Origin: CAYWGR01 sp964458015
Lineage (GTDB): Bacteria; Planctomycetota; Planctomycetia; Pirellulales; Thermoguttaceae
Assembly: GCA_964458015.1 (NCBI GenBank)
Contig: CAYWGR010000086.1
Coordinates: forward strand, 1-23,257
Reading direction: 5' to 3'
DNA length: 23,257 bases
This document shows, in pieces, positions 1-7,364 of this stretch. Position 1 is the first letter of the stretch; each line of letters begins with the position of its first letter. The translations under genes and the position numbers were made by a program. A model generated the notes under the pieces. It saw only the letters and a program-made list of their open reading frames with translations, was not told the DNA's origin and ran no database searches.

Positions 1-54
1 CACAAACGGGATGAAAATAGTTCGCCATTATTAACAGGTTTTTAGCAGTCCAGG

Positions 55-102
55 CTGGGGGTGAGCGGCTGTCATGTTGGTGGATAATGTCAGAACCCCC
101 AG
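55..102. repeat. 8-bp inverted repeat in leader region
   Basis: CTGGGGGT at 55-62 and ACCCCCAG at 95-102 are perfectly complementary and enclose 32 nt. A smaller palindrome, CCACC-ATA-GGTGG, lies at 112-124. Both sit upstream of the sigma-factor gene. They may be the 3' end of an upstream transcript or part of a structured leader. The sequence alone cannot separate these options. Confidence 0.35.
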
Positions 103-134
103 AAAGTTACTCCACCATAGGTGGCATGTCTGTC

Positions 135-172
135 TTGCCGAAAACAATTTTCTTTTTTCGGGCAAATTTTTT
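135..172 (+). terminator. Putative intrinsic terminator or attenuator before the sigma gene
   Basis: TTGCC (135-139) pairs with GGCAA (161-165). After one bulged G, GAAAA (140-144) pairs with TTTTC (155-159). The helix is therefore about 10 bp with a 10-nt loop, and it is followed at once by six Ts (167-172). This is the shape of a Rho-independent terminator. It either ends a transcript entering from the left or acts as an attenuator in the sigma-factor leader. The sigma start is about 58 nt downstream. Confidence 0.45.
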
Positions 173-229
173 CATCGGCCGACGTTTCCTTACTAGAATG
201 GAAGAAGTCGAGCCGTTGAGGTCTTTTCC

Positions 230-844
230 GTGGGCGATCATCCACAATCCGCCGAGCCCCAGGTGTTGGGCCAATCCGAGGTCCATCGGCTATTCGTCCA
301 GAATCAGCGGCGGGTTTTCGGCCACATTCTGACGCTGCTTCCGCGCGTGGCCGACGCCGAAGAGGTTTTTCAGGAAACGTGCGTCATTATTCTGAGCAAG
401 GCGGGCCAATTCACCGCGGGCACGGATTTCGTTCGCTGGGCCTGCCAAATCGCCCAATACGAGGTCTACAACTTCCGTCGCCGGCGTCAGCATGAGCGAC
501 TGCAATTCAATGCAGCTCTGCTCGAAACGCTGGCTGCCAAACGCCTGGAAAAATCCGATCTCTTGGATCTTTCGCTCGATGTGATGCGCCAGTGCGTCGA
601 ACGATTGCCGACGACCGACCGACAGTTGATCCAAGATCGTTACGGGCGGAACATCACCTCGCGCGCGTTAGCCCTTGAGCTGGGCCGCCCCGAAAATGCG
701 GTTTACAAGTCGCTTTTGCGGATTCGACGCGGCCTTCGCGAATGCGTTGAGTACAATCTGTTGCGACAGGGTGAAAAAAGGGCGGATGATTCGATTTCCC
801 ATACTCCCGACGTTTCCACGCCCGGGGCGGAGGATCGGTCATGA
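230..844 (+). CDS. ECF-type RNA polymerase sigma factor (Rhodopirellula family)
   Basis: A 204-residue sigma-70 protein with only regions 2 and 4. Region 2 includes the segment ADAEEVFQETC and the helix FVRWACQIAQYEVYNFRRRR (about residues 65-84), typical of regions 2.2-2.4, which bind core polymerase and the -10 element. Region 4 is the helix-turn-helix around ITSRALALELGRPENAVYKS, which recognises the -35 element. The start is GTG at 230, preceded by GAGG at 217-220, since no ATG in this frame lies nearby. The stop overlaps the start of the FecR gene in ATGA (841-844), so the two are probably translationally coupled. The family name comes from recall of planctomycete sigma factors of this size and residue pattern. 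It is probably held in check by the downstream FecR protein. Target promoters are unknown. Confidence 0.9.
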   Translation: MGDHPQSAEPQVLGQSEVHRLFVQNQRRVFGHILTLLPRVADAEEVFQETCVIILSKAGQFTAGTDFVRWACQIAQYEVYNFRRRRQHERLQFNAALLETLAAKRLEKSDLLDLSLDVMRQCVERLPTTDRQLIQDRYGRNITSRALALELGRPENAVYKSLLRIRRGLRECVEYNLLRQGEKRADDSISHTPDVSTPGAEDRS

Positions 845-3390
845 CCCTGCTTCCCCAGCAACGCGACGAGCTTTACGGCTACATCCACGCTCTCTGTGAG
901 GAGCAGCTTGACGAGACCGGCCGTCAACGTTTGGAAGAGATGCTTTCCGCTAGCGAAGAGGCCCAGTGGATTTACATCTTCGAGATGAACTTGCACGCAA
1001 ATCTGGTGCTTGATTACCATTGCGAACCGGATGAGATCGCCGTGGTCGAAACTTCGGCCGAGCCGGTTTCATTGCCGGCAACCGAAACAACCGCTTCGCA
1101 GTCGTCCATACCCGTTTTGGGCTTTTTGGGCAGTGCCTATCACGGCACGATCGGCTTCTTCTCCCAGGAAGTTCCTTTTTCGCTTTTAATTGCGACCGTC
1201 ATAACGGGTTTAGGGCTTTGGGCCGGTTCGTTGGTCTATGTTTCGCAACCGGAACCGATGGCGCAAAAAGTCCCGGCTCCCATGACGCTGCCGGTTGCAG
1301 TTCCGAGGCCGGAACGCGAGCTGGTTGGACGGATCACCGGGTCGGTCGATGTGAAATGGGGAGCGGAGGAATTAGAAAAAGCGGCTAACGGCCAGTGGCT
1401 AGCAGCTAGCAAAACAAATCCCCAATCCTTGGTCACTCTTGGCGATAAATTCCTGTTGATCTCCGGCCTGCTGGAAATTACTTATGACTCCGGCACAAAA
1501 GTGATTCTGCAAGGCCCGGTTACGTATGAAATCGATTCCCGCGACGGCGGTTTTCTCTCGGTAGGCCGGCTAACCGCGCGGGTAGAGAAGAAGGCGCCGG
1601 CCAGGGGCCAGAGGTCAGAAAAAGTGGCCGGTGGCCAGTGGTCAGAAAAAGTGGCCAGTGGCCAGTGGTCAGTGGCCAGTAAAGCAAATCTCCCCTCGCC
1701 CGCAAGCGGGAGAGGGGTCGGGGGTGAGGGTGGTCCACAACAGAACACGGATGGCAACCACAATGAGCCCCAACACGCCCTCACCCTAACCCTCTCCCAA
1801 AGGGAGAGGGGACCAGACACTAATCCCCAATCCCTAATCCCTAATCCCTCCTTTACCGTGCGAACACCGACGGCCGTCGTGACGGACCTGGGCACGGAAT
1901 TCGGTGTGGAAGTGGATCAACGGGGCAATACGGCGTCCTATGTTTTTCAAGGCACGGTTCAAGTGCGCGGCATGGGCCGCGATGGTCCATCGGAAACATC
2001 GCGCATTCTTCATGCGGATCAATATGTGAGCGCCCAACGGAATTCCCAGGGCAACGCGGTTTTGCTGAATCCTGCAAAAATCTCTCCGGAGTCTTTTGTA
2101 CGTCCGGAACAATTCCGACAGTTGGTCTGCAAACAGCAACAGCCGCAAGCGGATCGCTGGCGCGAGTGCATCGCGAAAATACGCCGCGATTCATCGCTGG
2201 TGGTTCATTATGATTTCCAACGACCGGCTCGGACGCCGAACTCCCTGCGGGCCTATGCTCCCCATGCCCAAGGCAATCTCAACGGCGTGATTGAACTTGC
2301 CTCGGAGCGAGGGTTTGCCGCGATGCGAAACACACGCGACAACTTGCTAAGCGGTCGGCCGGTCGAAGTTTCAAGCACGTACCTTGATTCTCCCGGCTGG
2401 GAGAAGGCGCATTTGACTGACGGAACCAACGCCTCGCATGTCTTTGCCGATAGCGACGCTTCGCAGCGGCTGGTGATCCACGGGTTCAACAGCCCCGTGA
2501 AATGGATACGGATTTGGAGGGCTTTCGATCGTATCGCCCAACATGTGACGATCCGCGCCTCGCGTTCCGATCTTACATCGCTCACGGCGGCTGATTACGA
2601 GATTTCACTGGCTGCGAAGTCTTCCATCATATTTAATTCGGACTGTTATGCGGATATTCATGTCGAGGCGCCGGCGGGCACGCAGAGCCTTTTCTTCGAC
2701 TTCGGCGATCGGTCGGAATATTATCCGGCGGGCGGCTGGGATCATCCGGCCGGCGTTCGGACCGATGAAATCCAGGCTTTTGCCTCTTTGCCGCCTGCAC
2801 CGCATTTCGCCTATGAATCGGAATCGCTGTGGAGCATCGGCCGGATGCCCGGGACCACGGCCCTGCAATTCAACGGTGTGGACTCCTGCGTGAGGGTGCA
2901 TCTTCCACAACAATTCACACAGATGACCCTTGCTGCTTGGGTTACGGTTAATTTCATCAACGATCAGTATAAATCCTGCGGGCTGTTGATGTCGGACAGA
3001 TGGGCGAAAGAAGGCGCCGCCTCTGAAAAATGCCATTGGCAAATCCTTCGCACCGGCGAAATCATGTTCGGTACGCAGGAGAACAGCGTTGAATCGCCCT
3101 CGGTATTGCCGTGGCAGCATTGGGGGCGCAACCGATGGCGTCATCTGGCCGCAACGGCGGATCCAGTCCAAGGGCAGATCGCCTTGTATCTGGACGGCAA
3201 ACAGATCCACGCCGAGAAACTCTCGAAAAAGTTCACCGCCGTGTTCAGTGATGCGATGATCGGAAACTGGGTTTCAGATTCCGGAAAAATTGAACGCGGT
3301 TTTTGCGGTCGCATGGACGATCTTATGATCCTTTCGCGTGCGATGACCGCCCTGGAAATCAAAGAGATGTACGAAGCAGGCAAACCCTGA
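841..3390 (+). CDS. FecR / discoidin-like / LamG membrane protein (putative anti-sigma sensor)
   Basis: An 849-residue single-pass membrane protein. Residues 1-100 form a cytosolic helical region with the RDELYGYIHALCEEQLDE start usual in planctomycete anti-sigma-like proteins. A transmembrane helix lies at about 112-135. A FecR domain spans about 161-391; its core strands include LEITYDSGTKVILQGP and the conserved TPTAVVTDLGTEFGVEVD. A discoidin-like module follows at about 501-646 (NLLSGRP, HLTDGTN, WIRIW, SLFFDFG, DEIQAF). The C-terminus is a LamG/concanavalin-type jellyroll at about 670-845. In known Fec systems FecR relays a periplasmic signal to its sigma factor; the direct coupling to the sigma gene supports that role here, but the ligand is unknown. 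Two repeat-derived stretches (1372-1432 and 1594-1851) interrupt the FecR domain in frame. The gene could be post-translationally inert, but the uninterrupted 849-codon frame argues against decay. Confidence 0.9.
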   Translation: MTLLPQQRDELYGYIHALCEEQLDETGRQRLEEMLSASEEAQWIYIFEMNLHANLVLDYHCEPDEIAVVETSAEPVSLPATETTASQSSIPVLGFLGSAYHGTIGFFSQEVPFSLLIATVITGLGLWAGSLVYVSQPEPMAQKVPAPMTLPVAVPRPERELVGRITGSVDVKWGAEELEKAANGQWLAASKTNPQSLVTLGDKFLLISGLLEITYDSGTKVILQGPVTYEIDSRDGGFLSVGRLTARVEKKAPARGQRSEKVAGGQWSEKVASGQWSVASKANLPSPASGRGVGGEGGPQQNTDGNHNEPQHALTLTLSQRERGPDTNPQSLIPNPSFTVRTPTAVVTDLGTEFGVEVDQRGNTASYVFQGTVQVRGMGRDGPSETSRILHADQYVSAQRNSQGNAVLLNPAKISPESFVRPEQFRQLVCKQQQPQADRWRECIAKIRRDSSLVVHYDFQRPARTPNSLRAYAPHAQGNLNGVIELASERGFAAMRNTRDNLLSGRPVEVSSTYLDSPGWEKAHLTDGTNASHVFADSDASQRLVIHGFNSPVKWIRIWRAFDRIAQHVTIRASRSDLTSLTAADYEISLAAKSSIIFNSDCYADIHVEAPAGTQSLFFDFGDRSEYYPAGGWDHPAGVRTDEIQAFASLPPAPHFAYESESLWSIGRMPGTTALQFNGVDSCVRVHLPQQFTQMTLAAWVTVNFINDQYKSCGLLMSDRWAKEGAASEKCHWQILRTGEIMFGTQENSVESPSVLPWQHWGRNRWRHLAATADPVQGQIALYLDGKQIHAEKLSKKFTAVFSDAMIGNWVSDSGKIERGFCGRMDDLMILSRAMTALEIKEMYEAGKP
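1606..1686 (+). repeat. Three in-frame 27-bp tandem units inside the FecR gene
   Basis: Units at 1606-1632, 1633-1659 and 1660-1686 begin GGCCAG(A/T)GGTCAG. The first two also share GAAAAAGTGGCC. They encode GQRSEKVAG, GQWSEKVAS and GQWSVASKA, so the period is exactly nine codons. A shorter relative (GGCCAGTGGCTAGCAGCTAGC) lies at 1390-1410 in the first insertion of the same gene. The DNA looks like intergenic repeat material, not FecR domain sequence. Confidence 0.8.
1692..1811. repeat. Inverted pair of GC-rich palindromic repeats inside the FecR gene
   Basis: The left element (1692-1731) holds CCCCTCGCCC, a short loop, GGGAGAGGGG, and then GGGGGTGAGGGT. The right element (1778-1811) holds CCCTCACCCTAACCCTCTCCC followed by AAA and GGGAGAGGGG. 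Each folds as a hairpin, and the two are approximate reverse complements of each other. The translations (SPASGRGVGGEG and LTLTLSQRERG) are peptides I recall as common translations of a dispersed bacterial intergenic repeat. Just downstream, 1821-1850 carries repeated TAATCCC units. Confidence 0.75.
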
Positions 3391-3399
3391 TTCGAGTGT

Positions 3400-4833
3400 A
3401 TGGAAAACAAAGGACTGTCCCCAAGAATACGGAAATGGCGAGTGTTTTTGATGATTAATGTTGCCCGACGAAATGCAGCGATGCTCAGGAATCTTTTGCC
3501 GTTGGCAGCTTGCTTGGCGATAGGCGCGATTGTGGCGGTTGCTTCCGAACTTCAGGCCCAAACCGAACCGTTCCGCATCATGCCGATTGGCGATTCCATC
3601 ACGGTTGGATACACGAATTTGGCAGGCCAGCCGGACGTTCCGTTCACCTATGGATATCGAGCTGGCCTGTATACGCAACTGACCGACGCCGGCTATTCGT
3701 TTCAGTATGTCGGCGGTTCCACGGAACATCCGACCGCGAGTTCGGATTGCCTGAACTTGGCAGCCTTGAACCAAGATTACCACAACGGCTACGGCGGGCA
3801 GGGAATCAGTTATATTGCGAGCAACATCGCCGGTTGGATGCAAGCCGATAACCCCGATGTCATCCTGTTGATGATCGGCATCAACGACATCGCACCGGGC
3901 GCCACCGGCAACCCGATCAGCGCGGAAAGCCGATTGAACTCGCTTGTGCGAACCGTCGTGAACGCCAAACCATCGGCCCATCTGATCGTTGCTCAGACGA
4001 TCCCCTACGCCACGGGCTACACGGATTCGATCGTTCAGTACAACAATTTCATCAAAAATACGCTGGTTCCATATTATAGCGGCCAGGGCAAACTGGTGAC
4101 CACGGTCGATCAGTATTCCCCCTTGTTGACGAACGGCACGATCGATTCGACGTTGTATTCCAACGCGATCAATCATCCTTCGCCCGAAGGCTACGACCGC
4201 ATGGCGCAAACATGGTTCGAGGGGATCCAAAGCCTCGGCGAGATCACGCATACTCCTCTGGTGCCGGGGACCGCCAGCCCTGCGATCACCGATGCGAATG
4301 TGTTGGGGCATAAGCCGGTCAATGCATCGAGCGTCTATAGCGGATCGTTCGATCCATCCTATGCCACGGACGGCACGGTCAACGATCAGGTTTTCAAGGG
4401 AACGTCGGATGACGGCACGGACACGGCCATGCGCCTTGTGGTGCATGACATCAGCGGTCCGTTCAACCTGATCCGCATCTGGCAGAATGTCGATGATTAT
4501 AATCGCATTCCGAGCCAAGTGTCCATCAGGAGTTCGTCGCTGAACACCGATTCTCTTAGCGCAACCAGTTTTGAAAACGAACTGGCGACTGTTCCGAATC
4601 TTGCGTTCAACTTGGACGGCTATGTTGACATTCGCGTCGAAGCGTCGGCGGACACGCGAAGCCTGTTCTTTGATTTCGGAGGGTTCGATTCGCTGGGCCA
4701 AGCCTACGGGGTGCGGATCGCCGAGGTTCAGGCATTTCTGGTGCCCGAGCCAGCCACGTTGGTATCTCTCATGTACGGTTTCTTCGCCATGTTCGCATTT
4801 CGTTTTTGGCAACGTAGAAAGAAGCATATCTAA
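3400..4833 (+). CDS. PEP-CTERM SGNH/GDSL-type esterase with discoidin-like module
   Basis: A 477-residue secreted protein. A signal peptide is seen at about residues 28-55 (MLRNLLPLAACLAIGAIV, then an LQAQ cleavage region), so ATG at 3451 or 3481 are alternative starts. The SGNH hydrolase domain (about 58-290) has block I GDSITVGY with Ser66, block III GINDI with Asn162, and a block V region NHPSPEGY with His259. Relatives act as acetyl- or carbohydrate esterases on polysaccharides. The Asp normally three residues before the His is absent (the residues before His259 are SNAIN). A discoidin-like module follows at about 300-447. The protein ends with VPEPAT (448-453), a hydrophobic helix and RFWQRRKKHI, a full PEP-CTERM sorting signal read by exosortase. 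The gap to the FecR gene is 9 nt, so it may share that transcript. The substrate is unknown; an acetylated matrix polysaccharide is a plausible inference. Confidence 0.88.
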   Translation: MENKGLSPRIRKWRVFLMINVARRNAAMLRNLLPLAACLAIGAIVAVASELQAQTEPFRIMPIGDSITVGYTNLAGQPDVPFTYGYRAGLYTQLTDAGYSFQYVGGSTEHPTASSDCLNLAALNQDYHNGYGGQGISYIASNIAGWMQADNPDVILLMIGINDIAPGATGNPISAESRLNSLVRTVVNAKPSAHLIVAQTIPYATGYTDSIVQYNNFIKNTLVPYYSGQGKLVTTVDQYSPLLTNGTIDSTLYSNAINHPSPEGYDRMAQTWFEGIQSLGEITHTPLVPGTASPAITDANVLGHKPVNASSVYSGSFDPSYATDGTVNDQVFKGTSDDGTDTAMRLVVHDISGPFNLIRIWQNVDDYNRIPSQVSIRSSSLNTDSLSATSFENELATVPNLAFNLDGYVDIRVEASADTRSLFFDFGGFDSLGQAYGVRIAEVQAFLVPEPATLVSLMYGFFAMFAFRFWQRRKKHI

Positions 4834-5025
4834 ACAATAGAGCCATGGTTTTTATCAATCGCGAAATGGATAGGGCCGCTGATCCCCAAGGAGAAAGGAG
4901 ATTGGTTAAGAAAGCGGAGGTTCAACGGGTGAGGGCATGAAGCAGGTAGCGTGATTTTTAGGCTTGGAGGGTGCAAGTTCCGCATGTGCGGGCCGCCCTT
5001 AAGAAGGTTCTCTTTTCAGTGTTAC

Positions 5026-5030
5026 GGAGG
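5026..5030 (+). promoter_or_regulatory. Strong ribosome binding site
   Basis: GGAGG eight bases before ATG 5039 fixes the start of the two-module PEP-CTERM protein. The 205-nt gap before this gene (4834-5038) holds a small CCGCA-TG-TGCGG palindrome but no recognisable gene. Confidence 0.7.
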
Positions 5031-5038
5031 CTTCTGAC

Positions 5039-6148
5039 ATGAGAGTACGACAAGTATTTCTAGTCGTCTTGTTGTTGGTCGGCGGACTGGCAACCGCGAC
5101 CGGCAACGCACGCGCGGCGGCGTTGGCCGACACGAACGTGTTTACCGGGTCAACCGTTGTAAGTTCCAGCTACTACAATGGGATGCCCGAGTTCATTACC
5201 ACGAATGCCGTGGACGGCACCGCGAATACCTTTGTTTTTTCAGATCCGGCAGGGGGCGATTCCAGTTGGTATCTGCAAATCCGCGGTTTTTCCAGCGCAA
5301 GCGCCATTGATACCTTGCGATTGTTTAGTTGGTCCCCGGGGAGTTGCCGTGCTGCGGCTTCGGTGAGCGTCTATTATTCCTCCAATTTGAATGACGGCAG
5401 CAGCGATGCATTGAATCCATCGAATTATACGTTTCTGAGAACCACAAGCTTGGCCACTTTAGCGACAGACCCAGGTGGAAGCTATGCCGCTTCGAGTGCG
5501 GATGGCTATTATTCCGATGTGGCCAATCTGGGCATTGCCGCCGGCGCGCAGAGCATTCTGCTCAAGTTCGGCAAGGAAGTCGGCTTCAATTATGGTCCTG
5601 GCATGAATGAAGTCCAGGGCTTTTCTACCGGACGGGTGGATGGTCAGAACATCTTATCGGGCAAAAAGGTGACGACGACCAGCTACTACGAGAATATGCC
5701 GGTCTTCGATCCATCCCATGTCACGGATGGATCGACCTCAACCTTCGTTTTCTCGGATAGTGATACGGCGCGCTCGATGGCCATTACCGGCTTCGACAGC
5801 AGTGTAAGCCTGATCCGCATTTGGAAGGGAGGCGATCGCGTTCCCGATACGGTCAGCATTGGATACACCACGGTGGCTGATTCGGTGAATCCGAGCGACT
5901 ATACATCGTTGATCGACGTGACCGACCTCCTATCCAAGTTCAACGCAGCGGGATATGCGGACATCGCCGTCAGCGCACCGACAGGCACCAAGGGGCTCGG
6001 ATTCGTGTGGGGACCCGGCGATAATTCCCCGGGAGCGCAAATCCTGGAAATTCAGGCATATACGACAATTCCCGAACCGTCGGCTTTGGCGCTAGCCGTA
6101 TGCGGACTGTTCGGATTGCTGGCCTATGCCTGGCGCAAGCGAAGGTAA
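5039..6148 (+). CDS. PEP-CTERM surface protein with two discoidin-like modules
   Basis: A 369-residue exported protein. The signal peptide is MRVRQVFLVVLLLVGGLATA with a likely cut near NARAAA. The rest is two copies of the discoidin-like module: copy 1 at about 32-195 (NVFTGSTV, AVDGTAN, MNEVQGF) and copy 2 at 204-343 (NILSGKKV, HVTDGSTST, LIRIW, LEIQAY). The end is IPEPSA (344-349), a hydrophobic helix and AYAWRKRR, a PEP-CTERM signal. No catalytic motif is visible, so it may be a pure adhesin or matrix protein. Copy 1 is longer and carries extra segments, so copy 2 is closer to the module in the esterase and FecR proteins. The similarity suggests duplication within the locus. Function beyond binding or structure is not inferable. 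Confidence 0.85.
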   Translation: MRVRQVFLVVLLLVGGLATATGNARAAALADTNVFTGSTVVSSSYYNGMPEFITTNAVDGTANTFVFSDPAGGDSSWYLQIRGFSSASAIDTLRLFSWSPGSCRAAASVSVYYSSNLNDGSSDALNPSNYTFLRTTSLATLATDPGGSYAASSADGYYSDVANLGIAAGAQSILLKFGKEVGFNYGPGMNEVQGFSTGRVDGQNILSGKKVTTTSYYENMPVFDPSHVTDGSTSTFVFSDSDTARSMAITGFDSSVSLIRIWKGGDRVPDTVSIGYTTVADSVNPSDYTSLIDVTDLLSKFNAAGYADIAVSAPTGTKGLGFVWGPGDNSPGAQILEIQAYTTIPEPSALALAVCGLFGLLAYAWRKRR

Positions 6149-6188
6149 CGGTTTACGGTTAGCAGCGGGCAGGAATGACCGCAGCGAA

Positions 6189-6198
6189 NNNNNNNNNN
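6189..6198. other. Assembly gap (10 N)
   Basis: Ten undefined bases, the usual placeholder for a scaffold join of unknown length. The flanks are non-coding (the PEP-CTERM gene ends at 6148). Sequence, possibly a repeat or a whole gene, may be missing here, so adjacency of the PEP-CTERM gene and the DUF1559 gene is not proven. Confidence 0.97.
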
Positions 6199-6213
6199 GT
6201 AGGGACTACATGA

Positions 6214-6265
6214 CCTACGGTTCTGATCGGCCGACAAAAGAGTCGGCAATGCAGAACGCCGTAGG
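6214..6265. repeat. Nested inverted repeat (long hairpin)
   Basis: CCTACGG plus TTCT (6214-6224) pairs with AGAA (6253-6256) and CCGTAGG (6259-6265) across a 2-nt bulge. Inside, GCCGAC (6230-6235) pairs perfectly with GTCGGC (6242-6247) around AAAAGA. No T-run follows, so this is more like a REP-type palindrome than a canonical terminator. Its place next to an assembly gap fits a repeated element that broke the assembly. Confidence 0.6.
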
Positions 6266-6272
6266 ATTTGGA

Positions 6273-6357
6273 GATTTGGGATTTTAAATCAAGGAACATT
6301 TACGTATCGCGGGAGATCCATTGTGTTGCCAAGAAATAGAATCCCAAATCCCAAATC
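6273..6357. repeat. Inverted AATCCCAAATC repeat spanning RBS and start of the DUF1559 gene
   Basis: GATTTGGGATT at 6273-6283 is the exact reverse complement of AATCCCAAATC at 6340-6350. A second AATCCCAAATC-like unit overlaps it at 6347-6357, and a related GGATTTGGA lies at 6264-6272. The loop between the arms contains the GGGAG ribosome site (6311-6315) and the GTG start (6323). The right arm is translated as RIPNPK in the protein leader. The sequence resembles the TAATCCC-type material in the FecR gene at 1821-1850. Confidence 0.7.
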
Positions 6358-7342
6358 AACAAAACCGTCCTTACACGGTTTTACGCTCGTCGAACTTTTA
6401 GTCGTGATTACGATCATCGGCATCCTTATCTCGCTGCTGTTGCCGGCCGTGCAGGCGGCGCGCGAGGCGGCGCGGCGTTTGCAATGCCAAAACAACATGA
6501 AACAGCTCGGTTTGGCGTTGTTGAATTATGAGAATTCGTGCAATGTGCTGCCGCCTGGCGGGCTGGTTGCTCCGATGGGCGGCTACGGCACGTCATGGAT
6601 GGTGCGCATTCTTCCTTTCATTGAGCAACAGAATATCTATAGCCAGATGGATTTGCTGGGCAACCAGGGAAGCGGATCGGTCGGTTGGGTAGGACAAAAC
6701 ACATATAACGGCAACCTCTTTAAGAATATGGTGTTCAGCTTCTTGAAATGCCCTTCGAGTCCTTTGCCAACGATTCCCACGGATGGTCCCGCATCGTCCG
6801 CGGACGGCGTGCAGGTTTCGGTGCAGAGTTCCAACTATACGGGCATATCCGGCGGCGGTTATGCTCCAGACTACCCTACCACCCGCGATACCCAAAATTC
6901 CTCGTACTACCCCGGAGCGAAAATCAGTTCCGGCGGCGTATTGATCCGCAATGATGCGGTTGCCATCGCTCAGATTCACGACGGAACCAGCAACACCATG
7001 GCCGTCGGCGAGCAATCGGATTGGTGCTACGATTCGACCGGCGCTCAGATGGACTGCCGAAGCGACTGCGGACACAGTTTTATCATGGGACCAGGCAACG
7101 ACGGGTATGACCGCGATTTCAACCTCTCTTGCGTTCTGCACGGCATCGGCGAGCAGTCGTACGACGCAACGGGCGTGCCGGGAAATTGCGCCCCCAACCG
7201 TCCCATCCAATCGGCGCATTCGGGTGGTGCAACGGTATTATTCGCCGACGGTTCCGTTCATTTTCTCAACAAAAGCATCAATATCACAACCTTGTACAAC
7301 CTGGTGAACCGCAATGATCGGAACGTCCTCGGTGACTTCTAA
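6323..7342 (+). CDS. DUF1559 prepilin-like protein with H-X9-DG motif
   Basis: A 339-residue planctomycete pseudopilin-type protein. The leader ends HG|FTLVELLVVITIIGILISLLL (cut after Gly19, with Glu24 at the conserved +5 position), so a prepilin peptidase should process it. The helix is followed by the family signature AREAARRLQCQNNMKQLGLALLNYE. The C-terminus has HSGGATVLFADGS, the H-X9-DG motif. A GTG start at 6323 is supported by GGGAG seven bases upstream. The first residues (RIPNPKST) come from a repeat and are not typical of the family. DUF1559 proteins occur in very many copies in planctomycetes; their role, possibly in envelope pseudopili or protein sorting, is not established. The next gene, a small lipoprotein, is a frequent partner of this family. 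Confidence 0.92.
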   Translation: MLPRNRIPNPKSTKPSLHGFTLVELLVVITIIGILISLLLPAVQAAREAARRLQCQNNMKQLGLALLNYENSCNVLPPGGLVAPMGGYGTSWMVRILPFIEQQNIYSQMDLLGNQGSGSVGWVGQNTYNGNLFKNMVFSFLKCPSSPLPTIPTDGPASSADGVQVSVQSSNYTGISGGGYAPDYPTTRDTQNSSYYPGAKISSGGVLIRNDAVAIAQIHDGTSNTMAVGEQSDWCYDSTGAQMDCRSDCGHSFIMGPGNDGYDRDFNLSCVLHGIGEQSYDATGVPGNCAPNRPIQSAHSGGATVLFADGSVHFLNKSINITTLYNLVNRNDRNVLGDF

Positions 7343-7364
7343 TCCGTTATCCCAGCAACGCCGA

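Noticed and set aside
87..332. 81-codon plus-strand frame in the sigma leader
   Set aside because: It crosses the terminator-like hairpin and overlaps the sigma gene, with no ribosome site or recognisable domain.
1606..1811. CRISPR array
   Set aside because: Repeats are contiguous in-frame units and palindromes without unique spacers, and no cas gene is present.
1482..1895. Minus-strand frame with GPLSLWERVRVRACWGS-like residues
   Set aside because: It is only the antisense translation of the palindromic repeats inside the FecR gene; such peptides are repeat artefacts.
3274..4827. 517-codon minus-strand frame opposite the SGNH esterase
   Set aside because: Long only by base composition; it has no family motifs, while the plus strand has a full hydrolase plus PEP-CTERM signal.
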